From Hyphomicrobiaceae bacterium (GTDB taxonomy: Bacteria > Pseudomonadota > Alphaproteobacteria > Rhizobiales > Hyphomicrobiaceae): DNA of 28,384 nt. This document shows positions 8,056 to 16,733 of the stretch, piece after piece. The stretch lies in contig JANYHP010000528.1 in NCBI GenBank assembly GCA_025359005.1, forward strand, positions 1 to 28,384. The letters are read 5' to 3'. Position numbers and translations under genes: made by a program. Numbering within the stretch: the first letter of the stretch is position 1; the number at the start of each line of letters is the position of its first letter. The notes below the pieces were generated by a model that saw only the letters and a program-made list of their open reading frames with translations, made no database searches and was not told the DNA's origin.

Positions 8056-8296
8056 GCTGACAACCGTCCGATTTCGCATAGCGGCTTAATCCACACGCGG
8101 TGCAATGTGTTGCGCGCCGACCGCAGCGCCCCGCTTTCGGCCGCAGAAGCGGCGTGGAACGCTATGGTCAGCGAGCGGACCTCTTGCCCGCGGCGCGGCC
8201 TACGTGCGAAAGAAAGAAAGGGTGGATAAGTTTGGGGCTCTGCCCCTTGGTTGCTTGTCCGTGATCCCTCATTGGTTCTGCGTTACGGGTTTACGA

Positions 8297-9472
8297 GTGG
8301 GCAAACAGTCGGACATCGACGCGTCTGGATCAGGGGCCGCAGCCCTTGAGGCCGCGGCCATCCACACTGCAGACCTTGCGCCCGTTAACCTTGAACCCCA
8401 AAAATCTGCCATTGCCGCCGCGGCCATTGGGGGCATCGCGGCATTGGAAAAGGCCAGCGCATCCGCACGGGCGGGCGCGGCCTCAGTGCGCATGTCTCAC
8501 GACGACGCCTCCTTGATGATCCGCTCGGCCGAGCGCGCGTTAGACGAGGTGCGGGACAGCATGACCGGACCGGCGCCACGCGCCGAACCGCGTCGCGTGG
8601 CAGTACCCCTGGCGCCGTCGCCGGCCAAACGATCCATGCGGTGGCTGGGCGCGGGCGCTTTTGCCGGTTCGATTTTGATCGTCGCCGCCATGGTGCTGTG
8701 GCCGCTCGAGCGCGGCATCGCCAGCAACGGTTCTGCCGCACCGATCATCGATGCCGCGCTGGCTGCCGAGCAACCGGAACTGTTGACGCGTCAGAACACC
8801 ACCGATGCAATCGGCCGGCTCTATGCTGCCGAGTTTGCGCGCAGCGACGCAGCCAGCATGCGCTGTCTCGCCGAGGCGATCTACTACGAGGCGCGCGGGG
8901 AAGCCTACCTGGGCCAAGTGGCCGTGGCCCAGGTGGTGCTCAACCGTGCACGCTCAGGCAAGTGGCCACGCAACATCTGCGCGGTCGTCAATCAAGGCAT
9001 CGCGCGGGGCGAAAAGTGCCAGTTCTCTTATGCGTGCCGCGTCACGCGGACACCGCCACACGGCGCCATGTGGGACCAGGCACAGGAAATTGCCATCGAC
9101 GCCGTGAAGGGCCGCGTCTGGCTGCGTGAGTTGGTTGAGGCCACCCACTATCACACGACCGACGTCGCGCCTGTGTGGCGGCAGGGCCTGGACGGGCTCG
9201 GCACCTTCGGGATGCACGTTTTTTATCGCACGCCGGAACTCGGCTATGTGCTGGCCATTGCCACGGCAAGCGAGCCCCGCGCCGACGGGCGGAGCCTGGA
9301 AGCAACCAGCGCCGTAGCCGACGCTCCGCTTGATTTCAAGTTGCTGCCGTCGCCCGCTGCAGCCAAGCCGCGGCAGCCCTTGCGACACACTCGGGCGCCG
9401 TCAGATACTGCTGCAAACGTTGACGCGCCAAAACCAGCCGCCGATTGGGCGCGCGACCTGCAAACGCGCTGA
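8297..9472 (+). CDS. SleB/CwlJ-type cell wall hydrolase with N-terminal membrane anchor
   Basis: 391 residues from GTG 8297. The frame is open back to 8105, but bases 8105-8296 look non-coding (low third-position GC, no ribosome binding site); GTG 8222 is another possible start. A hydrophobic segment WLGAGAFAGSILIVAAMVLW (encoded around 8642-8701) is a likely membrane anchor after a basic, Ala-rich cytoplasmic stretch. The hydrolase domain (about 8850-9240) shows RCLAEAIYYEARGE, VAVAQVVLNRARSGKWP, CQFSY and ATHYHTTDVAPVW, the pattern of SleB/Hydrolase_2 proteins, including the Glu of YYEARGE. SleB is a lytic transglycosylase in spore formers; in non-sporulating alphaproteobacteria the domain is thought to act in peptidoglycan remodelling. 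The C-terminal 60 residues are Ala/Pro-rich and probably disordered. Confidence 0.82.
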   Translation: MGKQSDIDASGSGAAALEAAAIHTADLAPVNLEPQKSAIAAAAIGGIAALEKASASARAGAASVRMSHDDASLMIRSAERALDEVRDSMTGPAPRAEPRRVAVPLAPSPAKRSMRWLGAGAFAGSILIVAAMVLWPLERGIASNGSAAPIIDAALAAEQPELLTRQNTTDAIGRLYAAEFARSDAASMRCLAEAIYYEARGEAYLGQVAVAQVVLNRARSGKWPRNICAVVNQGIARGEKCQFSYACRVTRTPPHGAMWDQAQEIAIDAVKGRVWLRELVEATHYHTTDVAPVWRQGLDGLGTFGMHVFYRTPELGYVLAIATASEPRADGRSLEATSAVADAPLDFKLLPSPAAAKPRQPLRHTRAPSDTAANVDAPKPAADWARDLQTR

Positions 9473-9490
9473 GCGGCTCGGTGGTCCGCC

Positions 9491-10552
9491 TCACACGCCC
9501 GGCGAGCGGCGCGCGACGAACATCTGCCCGGTGAACCGGTAGACGATCGCGCCGTGCTGGTTGCGGCCCTCTGCCTGGGTGACGACAAGGCCGCGGTCAG
9601 GGCGCGACTGGAGCGGCCGTTTCTCGATCACTTTGTTGCGGAACTCGATGCGGTCGCCCATCAGCACGGGCTTGACCCACGCGAGATTACGAAAGCCCGG
9701 CGACGGTCCCCACTCAGCAACTGGCTTGCCGACAGCCTGCAGTGCAGCCTCATGGCTTTGGCGTGCCAGCACGACGTGCCGGATGAAAATCGCCGCGGTA
9801 TGCCATCCGCTCGCCGCAAGTCCGCCAAACAGCGAACGCTTGCCCGCGTCCTCGTCGAGATGGAAAGGCTGGGGGTCGAACTGGCGCGCAAAGGCGATAA
9901 TCTCGTCTCGCTCGAAGGCGTGGCCGCCGAGATCCTGCACCTCGCCGACGACGATATCCTCGAAGGCGTTGCCGTGTTGGGGCGTGGCCGCCTCCACCGG
10001 TTCGTCCCAGAGCGTTGGCGCGATGGCACTGGGCGCTTTTGCGGGGCGCTCGCCAGCGATCTCGGTTCCCGGGTGACGGCGGCGCATGAGTTGGTTCGTC
10101 AACGCCGACAGCAGTACGGCGCCACGCTGGTTGATCAATTCGAACCGCATTTTGGATATGCCGACGTCGGGCCGCGATTGCAGGTCGCGCGTCTCCAGAA
10201 CGTGGATGGCAACGGACACCGTATCGTCGGGCCTTAGCGGGTGCAGCCATTTGACTTCGTCGAGCCCGGGCGAGCCGAGCGACGTCGACCGTAGCAGGAA
10301 ACCGTCGCATAGCAGCCGCATCATCACTGCACAGGTGTGGAAACCGCTGGCGCACAATCCACCGACGATCGACCGTTTCGCCGCCGCCTCATCGAGGTGA
10401 ATGGGCTGGGGATCGAACGCGGTGGCGAAGGCGATAATGTCGCTGCGCGTCACTGTGTACGCCCCATAGGTGATCGTGCGGCCTACTACCAAGTCCTCGT
10501 GATGGAGCACTTGGTCAGGGTGCGCTTGGACGGCCGCATCAGACAAAGTCAT
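9491..10552 (-). CDS. Tandem MaoC-like double hotdog hydratase
   Basis: 353 residues from ATG 10552, chosen because AAGGGA lies about 9 nt upstream; an extension to 10594 is open but less likely. The protein has two MaoC-like domains, about 15-160 and 195-350. Each carries the hydratase motif: FDPQPIHLDE with GGLCASGFHT in the first, FDPQPFHLDE with GGLAASGWHT in the second. The Asp and His of D-x4-H are intact in both, so both could catalyse (R)-specific enoyl-CoA hydration or a related dehydration. The repeated phrase LQSRPD(V/R)G near the end of each half points to in-frame duplication. MaoC proteins usually pair with CoA-ester enzymes; the CaiB-type transferase is nearby but on the other strand. 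It converges with the SleB gene 18 nt away. Confidence 0.88.
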   Translation of the reverse strand: MTLSDAAVQAHPDQVLHHEDLVVGRTITYGAYTVTRSDIIAFATAFDPQPIHLDEAAAKRSIVGGLCASGFHTCAVMMRLLCDGFLLRSTSLGSPGLDEVKWLHPLRPDDTVSVAIHVLETRDLQSRPDVGISKMRFELINQRGAVLLSALTNQLMRRRHPGTEIAGERPAKAPSAIAPTLWDEPVEAATPQHGNAFEDIVVGEVQDLGGHAFERDEIIAFARQFDPQPFHLDEDAGKRSLFGGLAASGWHTAAIFIRHVVLARQSHEAALQAVGKPVAEWGPSPGFRNLAWVKPVLMGDRIEFRNKVIEKRPLQSRPDRGLVVTQAEGRNQHGAIVYRFTGQMFVARRSPGV

Positions 10553-10743
10553 TACGCAATTTCCCTTGCAATTCTGGTGAACGCGTTCTCTCATACGGTA
10601 TCGCGGGGCGCGCCGTTTGCCGTCAAGTGCTTCACGCGACGCCTAGACACACATGCTGCGGCGTCTGGGGCGCAATGGTCGCTCTCGCTTCGACATGTCC
10701 TGCCAAGAATAGCGCCAGTCGCGATTTTATCCGGTACCCCTCC

Positions 10744-11613
10744 ATGCCATCAATCGATCAGGTCCATGTGTTTTGCGTCGGTGCCCGGGGCGGCAACCCT
10801 GCGCCGGTCGTGCTCGACGCCGGCGACATGTCGGTCGAGGAGATGCGCGGCATTGCGGAAACCTACGGCCACGAAGCGGGCTTCGTGCTGCCGCCCACCG
10901 ACACGCAGAAAGCCGATCTGCGCTATCGCTTTTTCGTGCCGCTGGCCGAGATGGATATGTGCGGCCACGGTACGCTCGGGGCGACGTGGCTGCTGGCGCA
11001 GAAGGGGAAACTGAAGCCGGGCGAGGTGCGCATCGAGACACGCAGCGGCATCGTGCGGTGCCGCATCTCCGACACCGGCGCTGTCGCTGTCGCCCAGCCG
11101 GTGGCGACGATCACGCCGGTCGCGGCCGCGATGCGAGGCGAGATTGCTGCGGTGCTGGGGATCACCGAGCGTGATCTGCTGGACCTGCCCATCCTCAATG
11201 CTGCGACGTCGCGCGCCAAGACGCTGGTGCCGCTGGCAAGCCCGCTGGTGCTGAATGGCTTGACGCCGGATTTCTCGCGCATGAAAGCGCTGTGCGAAAA
11301 GCTTAACTCCACCGGGCTGTATCCGTTCGCCTGCGACTGGGAGGACGAGCGGACCTATCATGCGCGGCAATTCCCGGCGGCCTCGGGTTATCCTGAAGAT
11401 GCCGCGACAGGAGTCGCGGCGACTGCACTGTTGTTCGGCCTCAGGCATTGGGGCTTGATCGGCACGCGGCGCACGATCCGGGTCCGCCAGGGCGACGCGA
11501 TGGGGTTGCCGTCGCGCATGGCGGTTACCTTGGCCGACGGACAGGATAAGTCCGCCGGTTGCTGGCTTTCTGGCGAGGTCCGCATGGCTGCTGCCGTCCG
11601 CGCGGATGCGTGA
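10744..11613 (+). CDS. PhzF family isomerase-like protein
   Basis: 289 residues from ATG 10744, which places the family N-terminus (QVHVFCVGARGGNPAPVV) at residue 6; the longer open frame to 10627 has no homology-like content, and no strong ribosome binding site is seen for either start. Seen: YGHEAGFVLP with Glu44 matching the general base Glu45 of PhzF, MDMCGHGTLGATWLL (about 73-87), and GYPEDAATGVAATALL near residue 215-230. PhzF proteins have the diaminopimelate-epimerase fold and catalyse proton shifts; most are of unknown substrate. It is divergent from the MaoC gene with about 190 bp between. The same broad fold is used by methylitaconate isomerase in nicotinate fermentation, which is of interest beside the LeuCD/lyase operon, but PhzF and PrpF are separate families. 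Confidence 0.87.
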   Translation: MPSIDQVHVFCVGARGGNPAPVVLDAGDMSVEEMRGIAETYGHEAGFVLPPTDTQKADLRYRFFVPLAEMDMCGHGTLGATWLLAQKGKLKPGEVRIETRSGIVRCRISDTGAVAVAQPVATITPVAAAMRGEIAAVLGITERDLLDLPILNAATSRAKTLVPLASPLVLNGLTPDFSRMKALCEKLNSTGLYPFACDWEDERTYHARQFPAASGYPEDAATGVAATALLFGLRHWGLIGTRRTIRVRQGDAMGLPSRMAVTLADGQDKSAGCWLSGEVRMAAAVRADA

Positions 11614-11616
11614 ACG

Positions 11617-11631
11617 GCCGGCAGAGCCGGC
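11617..11631 (+). terminator. Short hairpin just after the phzF-like gene (weak terminator candidate)
   Basis: GCCGGC-AGA-GCCGGC forms a 6-bp GC stem with a 3-nt loop four bases after the TGA. No T-run follows, so intrinsic termination is doubtful. Confidence 0.3.
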
Positions 11632-11705
11632 AATAGGCAATAGAGCTTTGGCGCGGTCAGCTGCGGAGGCTCGGCTTTTCCTGAGTTGCACCTGACCTTG
11701 CAATG

Positions 11706-11733
11706 AAAAGCACCCCAGCGGGAGGCCAGGGTG
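11706..11733 (-). terminator. Probable intrinsic terminator of the small secreted-protein gene
   Basis: On the - strand CACCCTGGC pairs with GCTGGGGTG (two wobble pairs, 5-nt loop) and is followed by CTTTTC. It lies about 40 bases after the stop of the gene at 11774-12073. Confidence 0.6.
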
Positions 11734-11773
11734 TTCGACGTTGTCACACTGATTATTTTGCAAGCCCGGCCTG

Positions 11774-12073
11774 TTACCAGGCGCAGGTCGGCGCGGCCTT
11801 CTTCATCTGTTCGGTGGTTTCTTTGCAAGTCTGGTCGAGCTTGGCCTTGCCTTCGGCGGAGGCGGCAACCGCCTTGAAATTGGCCTTGAGCTTGTCGAAG
11901 TCGCCAGCGGCCTTTGCTTTGGCATCGCCCGACGCCTTGTCGATAATGCAAGCCTGATAGGTCTTGAGGAAGCCGTCGCAGCTGGCCACGCCGATATCCT
12001 GAGCGCGGGCCGTCGACATGGAAAGGCCAAGTGCTGCGAGCGATGTCGCCAGGGCCAGGGAAGCAAGGCGCAT
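11774..12073 (-). CDS. Small secreted protein with twin-cysteine helical hairpin pattern, function unknown
   Basis: 99 residues. The N-terminus MRLASLALATSLAALGLSM followed by STARA-QD looks like a Sec signal peptide cleaved near residue 24. The mature part, about 75 residues, is Lys/Ala-rich and probably all helical, with exactly four cysteines: C-x9-C in SCDGFLKTYQACI and C-x13-C in TCKETTEQMKKAAPTC near the C-terminus. Two helices crosslinked by two disulfides would fit. AAGGAG sits 6 nt before the ATG, an excellent ribosome binding site, and an intrinsic terminator follows, so this is a self-contained gene that is probably well expressed. I recall similar unnamed proteins in Bradyrhizobium and relatives but assign no function. 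Confidence 0.8.
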   Translation of the reverse strand: MRLASLALATSLAALGLSMSTARAQDIGVASCDGFLKTYQACIIDKASGDAKAKAAGDFDKLKANFKAVAASAEGKAKLDQTCKETTEQMKKAAPTCAW

Positions 12074-12198
12074 GGAAGTCTCCTTGGGCAGAGGGTCGGG
12101 TAACGTACGCTGCCACGTTTAAGCGATTCGCCACATCCGACCTATGACAGCCACCGCGACATGTGCGTGAGCGGTGTACAGTTGGAGCGGGGCCAGGC

Positions 12199-12314
12199 CA
12201 TAGGGTGGAATAGCGAAGCGTATTGCACCTGGGGCTGGGCAAGATCTCTGGCGACGGTGATACCGCGCCCGTGGCCGGTGCAATACGGCCGAAGGGGCCT
12301 ATTGCACCCTACGG
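12199..12314. repeat. Nested palindromic intergenic element
   Basis: Two pairs of inverted repeats are nested: outer ATAGGGTGGAATAG (12200-12213) against CCTATTGCACCCTACGG (12298-12314, one mismatch in the matched part), and inner CGTATTGCACC (12219-12229) against GGTGCAATACG (12277-12287, perfect). The two left-side arms are also joined by GCGAAG. The whole can fold into a long stem with a GC-rich centre. It resembles the dispersed 'TAGGGTG...GCGAAGCG...CACC' intergenic repeats found in many bacteria. It fills most of the 262-bp gap between the two secreted-protein genes. Confidence 0.7.
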
Positions 12315-12335
12315 CACCCGGCAATATCGCTCCAG

Positions 12336-12758
12336 TCAGCCCTTTTTGCAGAACGTGGCCGTGACGAAGCATTTGTATTCCTGGCCGATCAACGGCAGGT
12401 ACAAATAGTCTTCGCAGGAGACGGTTTCGAGGCTCTTGTCCCAAGACTTCCAGCCGCGCTTCTTGGCCTCCTTGGCAATGTATTCGTCGAGCCGGAAGCG
12501 CGCGACTTCGATCGTCTTGTCGCGACCAACCTGGATGTCGGACAGAGGCAGGCGCGTGCATTCGCGCGGCTTGGCGACGGACTTCTTCGCAGCAGGATTG
12601 GGCGCGGCTGGCGCCTGTGGTGGCGGCACGGCGACTGTCGGCGCCGCGGGGTTCGGTGTCACCGGCGGCGGTGCCGCACTCTGCGCCATCGCCGGCCACG
12701 CGCCAAAGGCCACAACGGCCAGCGCCGCCACCAACGCGCTGCGCGCAGAAATACCCAT
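12336..12758 (-). CDS. Secreted or periplasmic protein with Pro/Ala-rich linker, function unknown
   Basis: 140 residues. A signal peptide is evident (ALVAALAVVAFGAWPAMA, predicted cleavage after AMA at about residue 25). Next comes a Pro/Ala-rich linker (about 26-60), then a compact domain of about 80 residues with four cysteines: one in ECTRLPL, one in SCEDYLYLPL, two in KCFVTATFCKKG at the very C-terminus. Two disulfides are likely. GAGGG lies about 5 nt before the ATG. I do not recognise the domain. The gene is downstream of uvrB on the same strand, 143 bp away, and probably has its own promoter. Confidence 0.75.
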   Translation of the reverse strand: MGISARSALVAALAVVAFGAWPAMAQSAAPPPVTPNPAAPTVAVPPPQAPAAPNPAAKKSVAKPRECTRLPLSDIQVGRDKTIEVARFRLDEYIAKEAKKRGWKSWDKSLETVSCEDYLYLPLIGQEYKCFVTATFCKKG

Positions 12759-12901
12759 TGAACCCTCGTTGACCGGAAGCCGTGCCCACGCACTCAGCAG
12801 CTTCTATCGCGGCGCCACGATGGCAGCCATGCGACGCTTGGCGCGGATGTGGGCAGGGGCAGCACGTGAGTGTGTCAGGTCGCCGACGGTGACTGCGGGT
12901 A

Positions 12902-15634
12902 TCAATCCCCGGGCCGGCCGGTTTTTTTGCGGCGACCGCGGTGGGCGGATTTTTCTTTGCCGGTTTCGACGTCGATGACCTTGGCGGGAACACGGGGCCG
13001 CAGCGGATCGGGTTTGGTTGGCAGAACGGGCTTGCCGACGGGCACTTCGGTCCGCCCCACCGTCATCTCGTCGAGGGTCGGCTTGCGGATGCGCGAGCTT
13101 TCTGGCGATGCTGGCACGAGCGGGCGCTGCTTTGGTTCGCGCTTGGCGGGCATGTTGCCTGCGGCGCCGTATTTCTTCTCGCCCTGGTAGCCGCCCGTGC
13201 GCTCGTCGATGGCCGATTGGCGGGCGAGCGGATCGTCGGCGATGGCCATTTCGGTGGCGCGCAGCCGCTTGATTTCGTCGCGCAGGCGGGCAGCCGTTTC
13301 GAACTCGAGGTCGGCGGCTGCTGTGTGCATGCGCTTTTCCATGTCGGCAATGACGGCGGTGAGATTGTGCCCCACGGTTGCAATCGCATTGGCGTCGGCG
13401 ATGCCGGCATCGACGGTGACGTGGTCCTGCTCGTAGACCGACGACATACTGTCCTGGATGCCGCGCTTGATGCTGGCCGGCGTGATGCCGTGTGCCGTGT
13501 TGTAGGCCTGCTGCTTCTCGCGGCGGCGGTCGGTCTCGGCCAGCGCGCGCTCCATGGAGCCTGTGATCCGGTCGGCGTAGAGTACGACGCGGCCGTCGAC
13601 GTTGCGGGCGGCGCGACCGATGGTCTGGATCAGCGACGTCTCCGAACGCAGAAAGCCTTCCTTGTCGGCGTCGAGAATGGCAACCAGCGCGCACTCCGGA
13701 ATGTCGAGCCCTTCGCGCAGCAGGTTGATACCGATCAGTACGTCGAAGGCGCCGAGCCGGAGGTCGCGGATGATCTCGATGCGCTCCAGCGTTTCGACAT
13801 CAGAATGCATGTAGCGCACGCGGATGCCGCTCTCGTGCATGTACTCGGTCAGATCTTCGGACATGCGCTTGGTCAGCGTGGTGACCAGCGAGCGATAACC
13901 TTTGGCGGCGACCTTGCGCACTTCGTCCAGCAGATCATCGACCTGCGTCTTGGCCGGTCGGATTTCGCAGACGGGATCGATCAGCCCCGTGGGGCGGATC
14001 ACCTGCTCGACGAAGGTGCCGCCGCTCTGCTCCAATTCCCAGCCGCCGGGCGTCGCCGAAACGTAGACCGTCTGCGGCCGCATGGCGTTCCATTCCTCGA
14101 ACCGCATCGGCCGATTGTCCATGCACGAGGGCAGGCGGAAACCGTACTCAGCCAAAGTCGCCTTGCGCCGATAGTCGCCACGGAACATGCCGCCGATCTG
14201 CGGCACGGTGACGTGGCTTTCATCGGCGAAGACCAGCGCGTTGTCGGGCAGGTATTCGAACAGCGTCGGCGGCGGCTCACCCGGCTGGCGACCGGTCAGA
14301 TAACGCGAATAGTTTTCGATGCCGGCGCAGCTCCCTGTCGCCTCCATCATCTCCATGTCGAAGGTGCAGCGTTGTTCGAGCCGCTGCGCTTCCAAGAGCT
14401 TGCCGGTGGCGTGCAACTCGTCGAGGCGCTGCTTGAGCTCGGTTTTGATCAGCTTGATGGCCTGCTGCAAGGTCGGCTTGGGCGTGACGTAGTGCGAGTT
14501 GGCGTAGATTTTCACGAGCTTGAGTTCGTCGGCCTTCTGGCCGGTGAGCGGATCGAACTCGGTGATGCTCTCGATCTCGTCACCGAACAGCGAGAAGCGC
14601 CAGGCGCGATCCTCCAAATGGGCTGGGAACAACTCGATGGTATCGCCGCGCACACGGAAGCTGCCGCGCACGAAGTTGTGGTCGTTGCGGCGATAGTGCA
14701 GCGCGACGAGGTCGGCGAGGAACTGCTTCTGCGACAGGCGATCGCCGGTCTTCACGCTGAACGTCATGGCCGTGTAGGTTTCGACCGAGCCGATGCCGTA
14801 GATGCAGGACACGGACGCCACGATGATCACGTCGTCACGTTCGAGCAGGGCGCGGGTGGCGGCGTGCCGCATGCGGTCGATCTGCTCGTTGATGGTCGCT
14901 TCCTTCTCGATGTAGGTATCGGTGCGCGGCACGTAAGCTTCCGGCTGGTAATAGTCGTAATAGGAGACGAAATACTCCACCGCGTTGTTGGGAAAGAAGC
15001 TCTTGAACTCGCCGTAGAGCTGCGCCGCCAAGGTCTTGTTGGGCGCCAGAATGAGCGCCGGCCGCTGCGTCTCGGCGATGACGTGCGCGACCGTGAATGT
15101 CTTGCCCGAGCCGGTGACGCCGAGCAGCACCTGGTTGTGATCGTGCTTCTTCACGCCAGTGACGAGATCAGCGATGGCTAAGGGCTGATCGCCCTTCGGC
15201 TGGTACTCGGAGACCAGATCGAAGCGGATGCCACCTTCGCTCTTGGAGGGCCGCATGGGCCGATGGGGTATGTACTCGGGCAGTGTGCCGGCCACCAGCG
15301 GATGGGCCGCGATCATCGGCTGGCGAGCGAGGATCTCGCGCTCCTTGTCGCCGCGCAGTTCGGGGCGGGTGAGCATCGCGTCCAGCGACGCCGACAGGCT
15401 CTCGTCGCCACGCGGTGGGCGCGGGCCGGACTGGCGTAACGCCGGCAGTGTCGGCAAGCCGCGCTCGTCGATCCTGGGGCGCTCAAGCAATGGGCCGGAT
15501 GCCGTGAACGCCGACTGCGGTGCCTCGCCGAAGCCGGGTGTGCCGGCCGCCGTTTCGCCAGGAGGCGGCGCGGGCTTGCTGGATTTGCCGCGCGAGGGTC
15601 GCACGGTCGTCTTTGCTTTCACAGATTTGGCCAT
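12902..15634 (-). CDS. uvrB: Excinuclease ABC subunit B (UvrB)
   Basis: 910 residues from ATG 15634; a TTG-started extension to 15718 would run into the upstream gene. UvrB verifies UvrA-located DNA damage and recruits UvrC in nucleotide excision repair. Seen: Walker [11 protein letters not shown] (about 172-181), the beta-hairpin [10 protein letters not shown] that clamps DNA, helicase motif II as [14 protein letters not shown], motif VI in [14 protein letters not shown], and a UVR coiled coil ([20 protein letters not shown], about 763-790) that contacts UvrC. Compared with the 673-residue E. coli protein, Walker A starts about 133 residues later, and about 110 residues follow the UVR motif; both tails are rich in Pro, Lys, Arg and Gly and look disordered. 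It starts 31 bp after the rsmC-like gene and is probably cotranscribed with it. Confidence 0.96.
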   Translation of the reverse strand: MAKSVKAKTTVRPSRGKSSKPAPPPGETAAGTPGFGEAPQSAFTASGPLLERPRIDERGLPTLPALRQSGPRPPRGDESLSASLDAMLTRPELRGDKEREILARQPMIAAHPLVAGTLPEYIPHRPMRPSKSEGGIRFDLVSEYQPKGDQPLAIADLVTGVKKHDHNQVLLGVTGSGKTFTVAHVIAETQRPALILAPNKTLAAQLYGEFKSFFPNNAVEYFVSYYDYYQPEAYVPRTDTYIEKEATINEQIDRMRHAATRALLERDDVIIVASVSCIYGIGSVETYTAMTFSVKTGDRLSQKQFLADLVALHYRRNDHNFVRGSFRVRGDTIELFPAHLEDRAWRFSLFGDEIESITEFDPLTGQKADELKLVKIYANSHYVTPKPTLQQAIKLIKTELKQRLDELHATGKLLEAQRLEQRCTFDMEMMEATGSCAGIENYSRYLTGRQPGEPPPTLFEYLPDNALVFADESHVTVPQIGGMFRGDYRRKATLAEYGFRLPSCMDNRPMRFEEWNAMRPQTVYVSATPGGWELEQSGGTFVEQVIRPTGLIDPVCEIRPAKTQVDDLLDEVRKVAAKGYRSLVTTLTKRMSEDLTEYMHESGIRVRYMHSDVETLERIEIIRDLRLGAFDVLIGINLLREGLDIPECALVAILDADKEGFLRSETSLIQTIGRAARNVDGRVVLYADRITGSMERALAETDRRREKQQAYNTAHGITPASIKRGIQDSMSSVYEQDHVTVDAGIADANAIATVGHNLTAVIADMEKRMHTAAADLEFETAARLRDEIKRLRATEMAIADDPLARQSAIDERTGGYQGEKKYGAAGNMPAKREPKQRPLVPASPESSRIRKPTLDEMTVGRTEVPVGKPVLPTKPDPLRPRVPAKVIDVETGKEKSAHRGRRKKTGRPGD

Positions 15635-15665
15635 GATCGCACTATGGGCGCGCTCAGCGCCGCGC

Positions 15666-16733
15666 TCAAGAGTGTTCCAGCTTTGTGCGCCTCTCGGCCG
15701 GGCGTTTTCCACGCGCAAGCCACACCCGATAGCGGCCGTCGTCAGCGAGGGTTTCGACGGTGCCGAAGGCGGCGGCGAGGGCTGTATCGAGCGCGATGCG
15801 GCGCTGGACGACGATGACGAGTGCGCCCGCGGGCGTCAGATGCAGCGGCGCGTCGGCGATCAGGCGCATGAGAGGCGCGGTGGTTTCCATGAAGCCGGCG
15901 TGCAGGGGCGGGTTGGAAACGATCAGGTCGAACTTTGGCAGGCCGGTGAGCGTGCTGCCGAGCACAGTCGTCGCGTCCGGCAGGTTCTCAGCGGCCGCCA
16001 GGAGCGCGACCGTGTCGTTGTCGAGCACAGTGAGGGGCGTGTCAGGCATACGCGCGCGGATCGCCGCCGAAATTGCGCCGGGGCCGCAGCCGTAATCGAG
16101 CACGCACGCGTCGGCGGCAATCGCCGGCAGGTGGCGCAGCAGCAGTGCGGTGCCGGCATCGGGCGCACCGCCGGCAAACAGGCCGGGATAGCTGATCCAG
16201 GGCTTGCTGCCGCCTGCACCGGGATAGGTTTCGCGCCAGTCGGCGAGGCGCGGACGCAGCGGCACCGTTACGTCGGCGCGGAGTAGCTGCAGGATTCGAC
16301 CGTGGCCGCGGGTGAGCAGTGTCTCCACGACGCCAAGCTCGGCGAGGTTCTTCTGAAACGAGCGGATGCCTTCGTCGTTGCCGCCGTAGACGATCAGCCG
16401 ACCATGAGGCGCGAGCGTGCCCAGGCACTGGTGCGCGGCCATCCGTTGTTCCTCGCGCGATTTCGGCAGGCGCAGGAGTGCTGCATCGAAGGGGCCGGGT
16501 GGTGGTTCCATCTGGGCCGGTTGGTCTAGCCTGACGCGGCGGTGCCAGCACTGCACAGCAAGGCCACGCTGCTGCAGCAGCGCTTGGAATGCGGGCATGG
16601 CTTCGGCCAACAGGACAGATCGAGCGTTGGTGTCGGCGCCATTCGCCTGACCCCAGGTCGGCTGGAGTTCATCGAGTGCGCCAGCGATCAACGCCGCTGC
16701 TGCCTGCTCCGGAGCGTCCGACCAGCGTGTCAC
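15666..16733 (-). CDS. rsmC: RsmC-like 16S rRNA guanine-N2 methyltransferase (class I SAM fold)
   Basis: 355 residues, close to E. coli RsmC (343). The C-terminal half has the SAM-binding motif [16 protein letters not shown] (about 212-227) and the catalytic motif [13 protein letters not shown] (about 269-281), the N-P-P-[LF]-H form typical of RsmC/RsmD-type N2-guanine methyltransferases. The N-terminal half ([32 protein letters not shown]) is the degenerate duplicated methyltransferase domain usual in RsmC, where it binds RNA. The GTG start overlaps the stop of the upstream HIT gene by 4 nt (GTGA on the - strand), so translation is coupled. RlmG (23S m2G1835) is a close paralogue and remains possible. 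Confidence 0.82.
   Translation of the reverse strand: MTRWSDAPEQAAAALIAGALDELQPTWGQANGADTNARSVLLAEAMPAFQALLQQRGLAVQCWHRRVRLDQPAQMEPPPGPFDAALLRLPKSREEQRMAAHQCLGTLAPHGRLIVYGGNDEGIRSFQKNLAELGVVETLLTRGHGRILQLLRADVTVPLRPRLADWRETYPGAGGSKPWISYPGLFAGGAPDAGTALLLRHLPAIAADACVLDYGCGPGAISAAIRARMPDTPLTVLDNDTVALLAAAENLPDATTVLGSTLTGLPKFDLIVSNPPLHAGFMETTAPLMRLIADAPLHLTPAGALVIVVQRRIALDTALAAAFGTVETLADDGRYRVWLARGKRPAERRTKLEHS

Noticed and set aside
8105..8296. N-terminal extension of the SleB-type protein
   Set aside because: Third-position composition drops and no ribosome binding site is found; the later GTG is preferred, although the true start remains uncertain.
9554..10237. 227-residue + strand frame antisense to the MaoC gene
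   Set aside because: Shadow frame; both MaoC domains with intact motifs are on the - strand.
12941..15181. 746-residue open frame on the + strand antisense to uvrB
   Set aside because: Composition is the His/Asp/Val-rich reverse of UvrB; no domain or ribosome binding site is visible and UvrB is unmistakable on the other strand.
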